Source of the DNA: Bacillota bacterium
GTDB lineage: Bacteria > Bacillota > Ch66
Assembly: GCA_013178045.1 (NCBI GenBank)
Contig: JABLXP010000011.1
Location: 1 to 50,954, forward strand
DNA length: 50,954 nt
Direction: 5' to 3'
Position 1 is the stretch's first letter. The number at the start of each line of letters is the position of its first letter. Shown one piece after another: positions 1 through 9,461 of this stretch. The position numbers and the translations under genes are program-made. The notes beneath the pieces were generated by a model. The model did not search any database. It was not told the origin of the DNA and worked only from the letters and a program-made list of their open reading frames with translations.

Positions 1-142
1 GGCCCAGCAGCAGATGAGCCATGGGTCAAGTACGTGCTACGTGTACTTACAAAGAAGTTACCAATTGTTGCCTAAAATATGAAATTCGCTAGTGTGTGGG
101 GGTCACCTACTGAATCTTGACACGGACCACCTGGGTTTTTGC

Positions 143-171
143 TTGCTTTTTGGAAATTTCCGTGTTATGAT
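143..171 (+). promoter_or_regulatory. probable sigma-A promoter of rpsT
   Basis: A TTGCTT -35 (143-148) and a TATGAT -10 (166-171) are separated by 17 bases, about 50 bases upstream of rpsT. A better TTGACA at 117-122 has no -10 at a workable distance. Bases 1-142 hold no gene that I can support. Confidence 0.55.
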
Positions 172-224
172 ATAGCTTGTTAATTGCTCAAGAGGTTCTT
201 CGGTTTAAAAGGAGGTGACATGAG

Positions 225-488
225 ATGCCCAATATCAAGTCGGCCATCAAGCGGGTGGAAGTGGCTAGAATTCGCACCTTAAGAAACATGGCTAGAAAGT
301 CCGCTCTGAAGACGGCGATCAAGCGCTTCAAGGAGGCGGTGGGCGGCCCGTCACCGGAAAAAACCCAGGAAGCATTCGTGAAAGCGGTTAGCGCCATTGA
401 TAAAGCCGCTGCTAAAGGAATCATCCACAAAAACACCGCCGCGCGGAAAAAGTCCAGACTGGCGCGCCTTCTCAATGCTCAAAAATAA
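225..488 (+). CDS. rpsT: 30S ribosomal protein S20
   Basis: S20 is a small helical protein that binds 16S rRNA early in 30S assembly. The 87-residue product begins MPNIKSAIKRVEVA and has the usual S20 features: a lysine/arginine-rich first helix, an A-K-G-I-I-H-K-N motif near residues 63-70, and the closing K-S-R-L-A-R-L motif. Length is normal for the family. The start is fixed by an AAAGGAGGTGA Shine-Dalgarno site (GGAGG at 211-215) nine bases upstream of the ATG. It is one of only two plus-strand genes here and converges on holA. It has its own promoter and an intrinsic terminator, so it is probably monocistronic. Confidence 0.98.
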   Translation: MPNIKSAIKRVEVARIRTLRNMARKSALKTAIKRFKEAVGGPSPEKTQEAFVKAVSAIDKAAAKGIIHKNTAARKKSRLARLLNAQK

Positions 489-496
489 ATGAAACA

Positions 497-527
497 AACC
501 TGTTACCGTCGAGGCAACAGGTTTTTC
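497..527 (+). terminator. rpsT intrinsic terminator
   Basis: AACCTGTT (497-504) pairs with AACAGGTT (516-523) around an 11-base loop and runs into a T tract. It lies between the convergent rpsT and holA stops. The T tract favours the plus strand. Confidence 0.8.
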
Positions 528-536
528 TATTTATCT

Positions 537-1580
537 TCAATTTTTCCCACACAGCTGAATAATGAGCATTTCCAGCAACAGTGCTGGCTGCCCGGTGCTG
601 GTCTTTAAGGCCAGGTCAACCTCACGGCATAATTGAAAAGCACGGCTCAGTTCCGGCCAGGAGAAATTGCCCGCCTGCTGCCGGCACTTGCCCACCACGT
701 AAGCTGACACCCCTGGTACCTGTGTCCTAATTTCCTGCGCGCTCAAACCCTGGTCCTCCAGGGACTTAACCTGGGCCAGCAAACGAAACTGGCGAACCAG
801 CAGGTAGAAAACCCTGGTCGGCTGCTCTCCAGCGAACAACATCCGCCGCACCAGACCGATCGCCGCCGCGGGCTTTTTCTCCATAACCGCGTCGACCACC
901 GCATACACCCGAGTCTCGCTTGAAGGCGGTCGTAGTTTCTGCACCACCGCCAGATCAATGGTTTCCTTTTCCCCAATAAACAGGCATGCCTTTTCGATCT
1001 CCTGGGAAAGTTGAGACAAATCAGCTCCATCAAGGCCGACCAGATACTGAAGCGCATCGCGCTTGATCGTTTTACCTTTCTGTTTAACCTGCTGTTCCAC
1101 CCAATCAGTGAGAGTTTTCCCCTTGAATGAAGCCAGTTCCACCACCGCCCCCCGCTGTTCGACCAGTTTAAACAAACGGTGGCGGCGTTCAACCCCTCCT
1201 TCAGCGATAAAAACCAGTACCGTACTGGGATTGGGGTCGCGCAAATAATTGCTTAGTATTTCCTCAGCGGAGGAACCCGTTTCTTCCTCCGGATTTAGAT
1301 TGCCCTTCCCCCTCAGCCCGAACAGTCCTGTATTCTTGACGATGACCAGTCGGCACTCAGCCAGGACAGGAAGAGTGTTGGCCGCGGATACAATCGTTTC
1401 CACAGAAGCAGTCTCACCATCGATCTGATCGTAATTGAAATCACTGGTTGCCGGATCGAGGACCGCTGCTTTGAGCTGGGCCAACAAGGAATCGGCCAGG
1501 TATTTTTCTTCCCCAAAAAGGAGGTAAACAGGGGCAAGTTGTTTTTGGTTAATTTGTTTGATTGCCGTTTGATAGTCCAT
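537..1580 (-). CDS. holA: DNA polymerase III delta subunit
   Basis: Delta is the wrench subunit of the clamp loader: it opens the beta sliding clamp so that it can be loaded on primed DNA. The 347-residue protein has the family layout. An N-terminal AAA+-like domain opens with the P-V-Y-L-L-F-G-E-E motif (residues 17-25), which in delta is not a working Walker A. A middle lid domain includes G-L-D-G-A-D-L-S-Q-L, and a C-terminal helical collar domain holds the oligomer together. ATG start with GAGGTG about six bases upstream. It lies 48 bases downstream of comEC on the same strand, the usual comEC-holA order in Firmicutes, and converges with rpsT. Confidence 0.95.
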   Translation of the reverse strand: MDYQTAIKQINQKQLAPVYLLFGEEKYLADSLLAQLKAAVLDPATSDFNYDQIDGETASVETIVSAANTLPVLAECRLVIVKNTGLFGLRGKGNLNPEEETGSSAEEILSNYLRDPNPSTVLVFIAEGGVERRHRLFKLVEQRGAVVELASFKGKTLTDWVEQQVKQKGKTIKRDALQYLVGLDGADLSQLSQEIEKACLFIGEKETIDLAVVQKLRPPSSETRVYAVVDAVMEKKPAAAIGLVRRMLFAGEQPTRVFYLLVRQFRLLAQVKSLEDQGLSAQEIRTQVPGVSAYVVGKCRQQAGNFSWPELSRAFQLCREVDLALKTSTGQPALLLEMLIIQLCGKN

Positions 1581-1628
1581 TAGTACACCTCATTTTGAAC
1601 ACTTTCATTGTTTTTCGGCAGCTTCCCT

Positions 1629-4001
1629 TCATTTGAACGTTCTCACCCTAATTGTCCTCCCGTCGCTGGTGAGTGTCACCGCGCCATCCCGGTCCGTCCG
1701 GTAAATCGGCACTCCCTGTCGCTCCCAGTACTGGATAACCTCAGGGGCAGGATGACCGAAACTGTTCTTGCCCACCTGGATGACCACGGCTTGCGGGTTG
1801 ACCGCCTGCAGGAAGCGCGGTTCTAGCGCATACTGGCTGCCGTGGTGGGACAGCTTATAGACATCAGCCGCCAGGCTGACTTGAGCTTGAAGCAGTTCAG
1901 TCATGGCTTCACGTTCAATGTCACCCGGTAACATAATCTCGGTCTGACCATAACGCAATCGCAGGACCAGAGAATTGTTGTTTAAGTCGGAACGCGTCCC
2001 GGTCAACCAACGACCGGGGTGGAGAACCTCCAGGGTCACCCCAGGCTCCACGTCCCAGACCTGGTCGCGGGCTAAAGTTATAACCGTGCTTCCTCGTTGC
2101 TGAGCAGCGGTCAGGTAATCCGAAAGATTTTTGGGTAACGAAGGATAGGCAGCTACAGCCACGACTGTTACCCGTATCTCGTCTATGATGGGGATCAACC
2201 CCTGCAGGTGGTCGTCGTGAGCATGGGTATTAATTACCGCATCCAGGTGGTTAATCCCCTGCCGGCGCAGGAAGGGCAGCACAACTCGTTCGCCGACATC
2301 AAATGTCCCGCCGGCCGCCGCTGGCCGTCCACCCCCATCAACCAGCAGCTGCTTGCCGCCGGGAGTTTCAATAAAGATGCAGTCACCCTGACCGACATCG
2401 AGAAACACCATCCGCAGGGGGCGAGGCCAGTTAGCCCAAACCAGAGCTACCACCAGCGTAACAGCAATAGTTCCAACAATCACACCTGTCCGCTGGCGCG
2501 GGCTCAGAGTTTTGAATAATCCAACCACAGGTTGGAAGTGTTCACTAACAATAGCCATAAGCAGCCCGTAGTAAGCGAACACTAAAACTAAATGGGGCGT
2601 CGCGACCGTTAAGGTGCTTCCCGGCAACCGGGCCAGGCCATGAATAATCAGGTTGGTTATCCAGATCAACCCACCGGTGGCGCTGGTTAAGTATCCAGCA
2701 ACGGCTGGCCAGACAAAGGTTAATGGTATAATTCCCAGGCCCAGCAGCACCACGGCGCCGATCAAGCCCACCACGACCACATTAGCCACCAGGCTGATCA
2801 GGGATACCTGGTTGAAATAGTAAGCCACCAGGGGCAGGGTAGCGAGTTGGGCAGCTAGAGGGACCAGGAACAAGGTCCGCCAGCGAGGCCAGTGCGCAAG
2901 CCGATAGTCCAGCGCCGGGTATAAATAAACTAACCCCCAAGTCGCCGCGAAAGACAGTTGAAATCCCAGGTCATAAAGAGCGAGGGGATCCCACAACAAG
3001 ATCAGCCAGGCCGCCACCGCCAGGCTGTTCAATAAGTCATTATCCCGGTTGAGCCCCTTAGCACCGAGAGCCAGCAAACCCATCAGAATCGCCCGCGCTA
3101 CGCAGGCCGGCCAACCTGTTAAGAAGCCATATATGATGAGAAGGCCGGCCGTCAGCAGGCTGGAAATACCATAGGAAAACCGAAACAGGTTGGCCAAACT
3201 CAGCCCGAACAAAAGGACGAAGCCAACATGCAGCCCCGAGACAGAAAAGACATGGAACAACCCGGTGGCTTGATAGGCCTTAACCTCTTCCGCAGGCAGT
3301 TGCTCCTGATCGCCAAAGATAATCCCCTGCAGGATCGCCGCCTGATTCCCAGGCAGTTCCCGTTCAAGTTGTTCAACCACCCGCACCTTGATCGACAAAG
3401 CCAGGTGGGTCAACGGGTTTCCTCGCCCGCTTCCCACCCGCACCACCTGCTCAGGCTCAGTCGCACTGACCTGGGTGAAGATGCCCTGGCGGGCCAGATA
3501 AGCCTGGTAATCAAACTCACCGGGATTACTGGCCGCTTTGGGGAGTTGAAGTTGGCCATGAACCCGTAAAATATCACCATAACGGTAGGTAACCACCGTG
3601 TGCCTCTTGGTGTAAAGCTTGAGGAGCACCAGTTCATTTACCGGTTGGACCCCGTCCGGGGTGATGATCTGCTCAACCGCCAGTCGGTAGACCAACCGGT
3701 CCGGGTAACGCTGCGGTTCCTCGGCCACCCAACCCGTAAGCGTCACGTAGGTCTCCAGATTACTCAGGAGAGATGATTTCTTATTTTCCCACGCCAGGCC
3801 GCCCCAGAATATCCCCGTCCCGAAACAAATAAACATAATGATCGCGGTGGTTTGCGGCCACCGGCGGTAATAGCCGACCCCTGCCAAAACGCCTGAGAGG
3901 AATAACGCAACTTCCATGGTCGCCAACGACAAGCTCAGACATTTAGCCACTGCGATCCCAAGAATAAATAAGGTTATTAGAACCAAAAGGGGACGCCTCA
4001 T
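1629..4001 (-). CDS. comEC: DNA uptake channel protein ComEC/Rec2
   Basis: ComEC forms the membrane channel that carries single-stranded DNA into the cell during transformation. The product is about 790 residues. Two N-terminal hydrophobic helices lead into a DUF4131/OB-type extracellular part, followed by the multi-helix Competence domain (F-S-V-S-G-L-H-V-G near residue 260). The C-terminal third is a metallo-beta-lactamase-like domain with D-V-G-Q-G-D, N-T-H-A-H-D-D-H and L-S-H-H-G-S, the metal-binding signature of a putative nuclease. I place the start at the ATG at 4001, which has GGGGTG six bases upstream. An in-frame TTG at 4025 lacks a good site. ComEA lies two genes upstream, separated from it by a histidine kinase. 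Confidence 0.95.
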   Translation of the reverse strand: MRRPLLVLITLFILGIAVAKCLSLSLATMEVALFLSGVLAGVGYYRRWPQTTAIIMFICFGTGIFWGGLAWENKKSSLLSNLETYVTLTGWVAEEPQRYPDRLVYRLAVEQIITPDGVQPVNELVLLKLYTKRHTVVTYRYGDILRVHGQLQLPKAASNPGEFDYQAYLARQGIFTQVSATEPEQVVRVGSGRGNPLTHLALSIKVRVVEQLERELPGNQAAILQGIIFGDQEQLPAEEVKAYQATGLFHVFSVSGLHVGFVLLFGLSLANLFRFSYGISSLLTAGLLIIYGFLTGWPACVARAILMGLLALGAKGLNRDNDLLNSLAVAAWLILLWDPLALYDLGFQLSFAATWGLVYLYPALDYRLAHWPRWRTLFLVPLAAQLATLPLVAYYFNQVSLISLVANVVVVGLIGAVVLLGLGIIPLTFVWPAVAGYLTSATGGLIWITNLIIHGLARLPGSTLTVATPHLVLVFAYYGLLMAIVSEHFQPVVGLFKTLSPRQRTGVIVGTIAVTLVVALVWANWPRPLRMVFLDVGQGDCIFIETPGGKQLLVDGGGRPAAAGGTFDVGERVVLPFLRRQGINHLDAVINTHAHDDHLQGLIPIIDEIRVTVVAVAAYPSLPKNLSDYLTAAQQRGSTVITLARDQVWDVEPGVTLEVLHPGRWLTGTRSDLNNNSLVLRLRYGQTEIMLPGDIEREAMTELLQAQVSLAADVYKLSHHGSQYALEPRFLQAVNPQAVVIQVGKNSFGHPAPEVIQYWERQGVPIYRTDRDGAVTLTSDGRTIRVRTFK

Positions 4002-4066
4002 CAGCTTCACCCCTAAGTAAGCCAAGGGGTCTTCTCAGCGTAATAAAAACACGTGTCGACACGCAT

Positions 4067-5761
4067 TCAAACACACTGGTCGGATATTTGCTCTGGCTTG
4101 GGCCCCTGGTCTTGATATATGGGCAGAGAAATCACAAATTCCGTTCCCTGGTGAGAACTACTCACCCGGATATCTCCTCCGTGGCTGATAATGATGCGGT
4201 GGGAAATTGGCAACCCGAGGCCTGTTCCCCCCTCTTTAGTCGTAAAGAAGGGTTGAAAAATATTCTTTAAAACAGCTTTGGGTATGCCTGGGCCGGTATC
4301 TTGAAAGCAGAGTTCTACCTTTTTCCCCTCCGGATAATAACGGCTGGAAATCTTCAGGAGACCTCCGGTAGGCATAGCCTCCAAGGCATTACGGATCAAA
4401 TTAAGAAAAACCTGCCGCAGTTGGTTGGGATCTGCTATTATTGGAGGTAAATCTGAACCAAGATCCAGTCTGATTTCACAGCCCTGTAAAAAGGCTTGAT
4501 TGTCAACTAATAAAACAATTGTTGATAAAATCGAATTAAGATCCGTTACCTCTAACCTCGGTTCTTGTGGTTTAGCCAGGCTTAAGAAGTCCCGAATAAT
4601 CCTATTAACCCGAGCGATTTCCGCAAGGGCAATATTGATATAATTGCTCTCCTTAGAGCCTTCTGCAAAATCTTTCTTTAACAGTTGCAGGAAGCCATGA
4701 GCTGAAGTCAACGGATTCCGGACTTCGTGGGCCATGCCGGCCGCAAAACGACCGACCACAGCCAACTTTTCAGCCTGCCTTATTTCTTCTTCAATTTGCA
4801 CAATCCGGTGGCTGATGAAGACCGCCAGGACGGCGAAGCACAAAACTGCATAGATTAAGAATAGGAGGCTCCCGTAGCGGAAGGATACCAGCACCTGGGT
4901 AGCCGCCACATAAGGTTGGGTGACAAAAACACCCCAGCCGGTGGTCGTGATCCGAGCGTACCCACCTATATAATTCTCTCCATCCCACGCAAATTGATCA
5001 ACACCGGTGGCATGCCCATTCAATAATTGCTGTACGATCTGCAAACCACTGGCATTAAACTGTTCCTCGACTAAAGATTCCCGGGGATGCCACAGCATAA
5101 TTCCCCGCTGGTCGGTTAAGAAAACACTGCCGCGACTGTGAATTTCCTGCGGTTTGACCAGTTTATCCAGCACCCGGAAACTGACGCTTCCCCCCAGGAC
5201 ACCAATAATACGGCTAGCTTCGTCTGTAATTGGGATACAAATGACAAAGATCGGCTGCTTGCTGGTCCTGCTAATCAAAGCCGAACTGACAGTGGGTAGC
5301 CCCGTCCGCAGGGTCTCATGCAAGTAATCCCGGTCGGCTAGCGAAACATATTCTTTGTCCGGGGCTTTAGCGATCTGCTTACCAGTCAGATCAACCACCC
5401 AGACTTTCTCAAAATTCTCACTGTACTCAAGATAATAACCCAAAACTTGCTCAAGTCGCTGAGGATCAAGGCGCCGCATAGCCGGATTATCGGCTAAAGT
5501 CTTGATTTGCCAGATTAAATCTTTCACAAAAATATCAATTTGCTGAGCGATAACCTTGGCGTTGGCCTGGTAGGTCTCCTGGGCACTCTGTACGATTACC
5601 GTTTCGTTATATTTAAGTCCAAAATGGTTCAAAATAATTAACGGCAGAGTTGAGAATACAACAAATGCCACGATTAACTTTAAATTGAGGTGGTCCATTC
5701 GATTGCTTAAGGACTGCCGGATTTTCTGGATTGATTCCCTAAATCCATCCACAAACCCCAA
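4067..5761 (-). CDS. Cache-domain sensor histidine kinase, orphan
   Basis: This is a 564-residue membrane sensor kinase. It has a transmembrane helix at about 27-45, a large extracellular region (50-290) that reads as a double Cache ligand-binding domain, and a second helix at about 297-318. A HisKA domain follows with the phospho-acceptor in G-M-A-H-E-V-R-N-P (His345), then an HATPase domain with N-L-I-R-N-A-L (Asn458), D-T-G-P-G-I-P and G-G-T-G-L-G-L-P. The layout resembles Cache-type sporulation kinases such as Bacillus KinD, but the ligand is unknown. No response regulator is adjacent. The start appears to be TTG at 5761, with an in-frame GTG at 5752 as an alternative. Its position between comEC and comEA is unusual. 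Confidence 0.9.
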   Translation of the reverse strand: MGFVDGFRESIQKIRQSLSNRMDHLNLKLIVAFVVFSTLPLIILNHFGLKYNETVIVQSAQETYQANAKVIAQQIDIFVKDLIWQIKTLADNPAMRRLDPQRLEQVLGYYLEYSENFEKVWVVDLTGKQIAKAPDKEYVSLADRDYLHETLRTGLPTVSSALISRTSKQPIFVICIPITDEASRIIGVLGGSVSFRVLDKLVKPQEIHSRGSVFLTDQRGIMLWHPRESLVEEQFNASGLQIVQQLLNGHATGVDQFAWDGENYIGGYARITTTGWGVFVTQPYVAATQVLVSFRYGSLLFLIYAVLCFAVLAVFISHRIVQIEEEIRQAEKLAVVGRFAAGMAHEVRNPLTSAHGFLQLLKKDFAEGSKESNYINIALAEIARVNRIIRDFLSLAKPQEPRLEVTDLNSILSTIVLLVDNQAFLQGCEIRLDLGSDLPPIIADPNQLRQVFLNLIRNALEAMPTGGLLKISSRYYPEGKKVELCFQDTGPGIPKAVLKNIFQPFFTTKEGGTGLGLPISHRIIISHGGDIRVSSSHQGTEFVISLPIYQDQGPKPEQISDQCV

Positions 5762-5871
5762 CTCGCATTCCGGAACAAAATGGGTAATTTATAACCTTGT
5801 TCGACAGATTTCCCCTAACTTCCTGCCAAATTGAGGTTTGCCCGCATATTTTGAGGAGAAGACAGAATACC

Positions 5872-6501
5872 CTAATAAACAGTAATCAGATCCTTGAGTT
5901 CCTGGAAGCGTTTTTCCCCAATTCCCGATACATTTTTCAGGTCCTCGATGGAGCGAAATTTCCCATGCTGGTTGCGATAATCAACAATACGCTGGGCAAG
6001 GGTCGGCCCGACCCCTGGGAGACGCGCGTCCAGTTCAGCGGCGGTAGCTGTGTTCAAGTTCACCTTACTACCCGGGCGGGTGCTCGACACCTGAACATCT
6101 GCCGTAGTTCCTGGTAGAGATTCACCTTTTCGGGGTACAGTCACTTTTTGTCCGTCATTCAGTGGTTCCGCTAGATTGATCGCCTCCAGATTCGCTTCTG
6201 GCAAGGCACGAGCCTGTTCGATCGCCTCAAATACCCGCGTCCCAGCCGGCAATTGGTAGACCCCCGGCTTTTCCACAGCTCCGACCACGTGAACTGTTAC
6301 CCTGGCTGGTACCTTTTCAGTGCCTGAAGCATCAGCTTTACGAGATTCAACAACCCTCGCCTCATTCAACTGACCAACCATCTGGGACATCCCACTGTTT
6401 TCTTTGTCTCTAAGCTGAGCATATTTAACCCCAGCCCCAAAAAGCAAAGCCGCCAAAAAAAGTAGTAAGATGAATTGCGTACGTCGGTCAAAGGTTGGCA
6501 T
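5872..6501 (-). CDS. comEA: competence DNA receptor ComEA
   Basis: ComEA is the membrane-anchored receptor that binds incoming double-stranded DNA and delivers it to ComEC. The roughly 209-residue product has one N-terminal membrane helix (about 9-27), a variable linker, an SLBB domain (V-H-V-V-G-A-V-E-K-P-G-V-Y) and a C-terminal double helix-hairpin-helix module with V-N-L-N-T-A, L-P-G-V-G-P-T-L-A and V-S-G-I-G. The start is the ATG at 6501, preceded by GAGGTGG. An in-frame GTG at 6510 lies inside that ribosome-binding site and is unlikely. The comEB gene found beside comEA in Bacillus is absent. A sensor kinase lies between this gene and comEC. Confidence 0.95.
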   Translation of the reverse strand: MPTFDRRTQFILLLFLAALLFGAGVKYAQLRDKENSGMSQMVGQLNEARVVESRKADASGTEKVPARVTVHVVGAVEKPGVYQLPAGTRVFEAIEQARALPEANLEAINLAEPLNDGQKVTVPRKGESLPGTTADVQVSSTRPGSKVNLNTATAAELDARLPGVGPTLAQRIVDYRNQHGKFRSIEDLKNVSGIGEKRFQELKDLITVY

Positions 6502-6585
6502 ATTTACCACCTCATTCCCATGATATCATTTTAATACGACAACTATCCAGTTATTTCCTGCCTCTACCAACAAATAAATCGACTA

Positions 6586-6616
6586 GAAAAGACAGCCGCT
6601 GGCAAAAGCCAACGGC
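6586..6616 (-). terminator. leuS intrinsic terminator
   Basis: Reading on the minus strand, GCCGTTGGC (6616-6608) pairs with GCCAGCGGC (6603-6595) around a TTTT loop. TGTCTTTTC follows. It starts about 20 bases after the leuS stop. Confidence 0.75.
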
Positions 6617-6635
6617 CGAAAATTTTTTCCTCAGC

Positions 6636-9122
6636 TTACTTCACGACAATATTGACCAGCTTATCAGGGACTGAAACAACTTTGACAATCTCTTTACCCA
6701 CCAAGAAATTCCGCACCCGCTCCTGTTTCATGACCAACCGTTCCATTTCCGGCTGCTCCAGACCGGCCGGCACCTGCACGCGGTCACGCACCCGTCCATT
6801 GATCTGGACAACCACGGTTACCTCATCCTCCACCAGGGCCGCTGGGTCAAAGGTTGGCCAGGACTGTCGGTGAACACTCCCGGATTTTCCTAAGACTGAC
6901 CACAGTTCCTCGGTAATATGCGGAGCAAAGGGAGCCAGCAGGAGCGCCAGGTTAGTGAGCGACTCTTTCACTAAACTCAGGTTTTGCTCCGCGGGCGCCA
7001 CCCGGTCCTTGTACTGATAGAGGGCGTTGACCAGTTCCATGATCGCACTGATCGCCGTATTGAAGTTAAACCGGGTTTCAATATCGCTGGTTACCTTTTT
7101 GATGGTCGCGTGCGTGATTCGGCGCAGTTCTCGATGCACACCATTCAGGTCCGCTGTCCCCGGACCGATTTCAACTCCCGGCATTTGGTCAGCATAAGCC
7201 ACAAAGAGACGCCAAACCCGATTCAGGAAGCGGTAACAACCTTCTACACCTTGGTCACTCCATTCCAGGTCTTTTTCCGGTGGCGCAGCAAAGAGAATGA
7301 ACAACCGGGCCGTATCAGCGCCGTAGGTAGAGATGATTTCCTCCGGACTGACCACATTCCCCTTGGACTTGGACATCTTGGAGCCGTCCTTCAGTACCAT
7401 TCCCTGGGTTAACAAGTTGGTAAACGGTTCGTCAACGTTAACCAATCCCAGGTCATACAGGACCTTGGTAAAGAATCGTGCATACATCAAGTGGAGGATG
7501 GCGTGTTCGACTCCGCCGATGTACTGATCAACAGCCATCCAGTAGTCAACCTTGTCCCGTTCAAAAGGGACCTCGGTTGCATGCGGGCTGGTAAACCGCA
7601 AGAAGTACCACGAAGAACACACAAAGGTATCCATGGTATCGGTTTCTCGTTCGGCTGGGCCTCCACAACACGGGCAAGTGGTTTTCACAAAGCTTGGCGA
7701 TTCCTTCAAGGGAGAGTCTCCCTGCGGTTTAAACCTGACATCCATAGGGAGAATCACCGGCAAGTCATTTTCGGGTACCGGTTGGGTCCCACACTCAGGG
7801 CAGTAGACGATCGGGATCGGCGCCCCCCAATAGCGCTGCCGGGAAATCAGCCAGTCACGTAAGCGAAAGTTAATCTTGCGCTTCCCGATCCCATTGGCCT
7901 CCATATAGGCAGCGATGTGTCGCTTCGCTTCCTCATTAGGTTGTCCGTCAAATTGCCGGGAGTTGACCAGATAGCCTTCTGCCTCGTAAGCGGCTTCCAT
8001 TTCTTCCGGACGCAATACTGTCCCGGTCGGTTGAATGACCACCCGGATCGGCAAGTTATACTTGCGGGCGAACTCAAAGTCCCGCTGATCATGCGCCGGC
8101 ACCCCCATGACTGCCCCTGTCCCATACTCCATTAACACATAATTGGCGATCCAAATGGGCACCCGTTCCCCGTTCATCGGGTTTATGGCGTAAGCCCCAA
8201 TGAACATCCCCTCTTTTTCCGTCTCGGTCGAGGTCCGGGTAATTTCATTCAGGTGTTGAATCTTTTTCACAAAAGCCTGGACGGGCTCTGCAAACTCGGT
8301 TCCAGCCGTGAGCTTAAAAACCAGGGGGTGTTCAGGAGCCAAGACTAAATAGGTCACGCCAAAGATCGTGTCCTGACGCGTTGTATAAACCGGGATTGGC
8401 TCATCAGAGCCGGCCACGGTAAAGTTGATCTCCACTCCTTCGCTGCGGCCGATCCAGTTTCTCTGCATGATTTTGACTTTTTCCGGCCATCCGGGCAGCT
8501 TATCCAGGTCGTTTAAAAGCCGGTCGGCATAATCGGTGATCTTAAAAAACCATTGCTCCAGTGATTTTTTCTCAACAACGGTTTCGCAACGCTCACAGGC
8601 ACCGTCAACCACCTGCTCATTGGCCAGCACCGTGGCGCAAGACGGACACCAGTTCACCGCCGCTGTTTTCTTATAAGCCAGACCTTTTTCGTATAGTTTC
8701 AAAAACAGCCACTGCGTCCAGCGGTAATATTCAGGATGACAGCTAGCAACCTCGCGGTCCCAGTCGTAGCTGATCCCCATTTGCTTGAGCTGGCGCCGCA
8801 TGTTGGCAATGTTATCCCAGGTCCATTTGGCGGGATGAACGCCGTGCTTGATCGCCGCGTTTTCAGCGGGCAAACCGAAGGCATCCCAACCCATTGGGTG
8901 TAAAACATTATACCCGTGCATGGTTTTAAAGCGAGCCACCACGTCACCAATGGCGTAGTTGCGAACGTGGCCCATGTGCAGGTTTCCTGAAGGATAAGGG
9001 AACATCTCCAGGTTATAGTACTTGGGCTTGTCCGGGTCTTCGGTCACCCGGTATAAGTCTTGGGCCACCCATTCTTGCTGCCATTTCGGCTCGATCTCAG
9101 AAAAAACATACTTCTCTTTCAC
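6636..9122 (-). CDS. leuS: leucyl-tRNA synthetase
   Basis: This class Ia enzyme charges tRNA-Leu with leucine. The 828-residue protein shows the HIGH box as H-M-G-H within [11 protein letters not shown] (about residues 42-52), a zinc-type cysteine cluster C-P-S-C ... C-E-R-C, and the CP1 editing domain with [10 protein letters not shown] second C-P-E-C cluster precedes the K-M-S-K-S loop. The C-terminal region holds the anticodon-binding helical bundle and a small tRNA-contacting domain. Length is normal. The start is GTG at 9122 with AAGGAGG seven bases upstream. Expression is controlled by its own promoter and a leucine T-box leader, independent of rsfS upstream. Confidence 0.98.
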   Translation of the reverse strand: MKEKYVFSEIEPKWQQEWVAQDLYRVTEDPDKPKYYNLEMFPYPSGNLHMGHVRNYAIGDVVARFKTMHGYNVLHPMGWDAFGLPAENAAIKHGVHPAKWTWDNIANMRRQLKQMGISYDWDREVASCHPEYYRWTQWLFLKLYEKGLAYKKTAAVNWCPSCATVLANEQVVDGACERCETVVEKKSLEQWFFKITDYADRLLNDLDKLPGWPEKVKIMQRNWIGRSEGVEINFTVAGSDEPIPVYTTRQDTIFGVTYLVLAPEHPLVFKLTAGTEFAEPVQAFVKKIQHLNEITRTSTETEKEGMFIGAYAINPMNGERVPIWIANYVLMEYGTGAVMGVPAHDQRDFEFARKYNLPIRVVIQPTGTVLRPEEMEAAYEAEGYLVNSRQFDGQPNEEAKRHIAAYMEANGIGKRKINFRLRDWLISRQRYWGAPIPIVYCPECGTQPVPENDLPVILPMDVRFKPQGDSPLKESPSFVKTTCPCCGGPAERETDTMDTFVCSSWYFLRFTSPHATEVPFERDKVDYWMAVDQYIGGVEHAILHLMYARFFTKVLYDLGLVNVDEPFTNLLTQGMVLKDGSKMSKSKGNVVSPEEIISTYGADTARLFILFAAPPEKDLEWSDQGVEGCYRFLNRVWRLFVAYADQMPGVEIGPGTADLNGVHRELRRITHATIKKVTSDIETRFNFNTAISAIMELVNALYQYKDRVAPAEQNLSLVKESLTNLALLLAPFAPHITEELWSVLGKSGSVHRQSWPTFDPAALVEDEVTVVVQINGRVRDRVQVPAGLEQPEMERLVMKQERVRNFLVGKEIVKVVSVPDKLVNIVVK

Positions 9123-9157
9123 AGACTTGCCTCCTTGAGTTGGATATACTTGGATAT

Positions 9158-9193
9158 AAAATTAAAACCCCTCATTCCAAAAGGGACGAGAGG
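9158..9193 (-). terminator. T-box-controlled terminator of leuS
   Basis: On the minus strand CCTCTCGTCCC (9193-9183) pairs with GGAATGAGGGG (9178-9168), with one mismatch and some wobble pairs, and is followed by TTTTAATTTT. It overlaps the 3' side of the T-box antiterminator, as expected for a transcriptional T-box switch. Confidence 0.85.
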
Positions 9194-9427
9194 CTATTTC
9201 CCGCGGTACCACCCTTATTAGCTAAACAACAAAACGAAAGTTTAGCTCCACTCATTGGTAAATAACGTTTACCAACGAAACGGACTACTACCTTCATCCG
9301 TTCTGTTCCTGGGTGAGTTCGGCCATATTCACGTACTGTTTTCCACCAACCAACAGCTCTCTGTCACGTTGTTCTGGCTTACTGCTCCCATTCATCACTT
9401 TTATCGTATATGGTTGTCCAAATACGG
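9158..9427 (-). promoter_or_regulatory. leucine T-box riboswitch (leuS leader)
   Basis: The minus-strand leader carries the near-invariant T-box AAGGGTGGTACCGCG (9216-9202), which binds the free 3' end of uncharged tRNA. Stem I has the AGAGA-type motif, and its specifier loop reads GAA-CTC-ACC with Leu codon CUC at 9317-9315. The antiterminator competes with a terminator (9193-9168) followed by TTTTAATTTT. Low leucyl-tRNA charging would therefore let transcription reach leuS. The 5' end is estimated from the promoter at 9433-9461. Confidence 0.93.
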
Positions 9428-9432
9428 CTTAT

Positions 9433-9461
9433 ATTATAGTTTAAAGGAAGAAAAATGTCAA
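9433..9461 (-). promoter_or_regulatory. consensus sigma-A promoter of leuS
   Basis: TTGACA (9461-9456) and TATAAT (9438-9433) match consensus in all 12 positions, with a 17-base spacer. The -35 abuts the rsfS stop codon, so leuS has its own transcription start. Confidence 0.9.

Noticed and set aside
29-49. Near-palindrome AAGTAC...GTACTT at the left edge
   Set aside because: The stem is only six bases, with no T tract and no gene whose start it would control within the window.
117-122. Perfect TTGACA upstream of rpsT
   Set aside because: The only good -10 is 43 bases away. A weaker -35 at 143-148 has the correct spacing.
188-475. 95-residue open frame antisense to rpsT
   Set aside because: It lies wholly opposite a clear S20 gene and has no ribosome-binding site or family resemblance.
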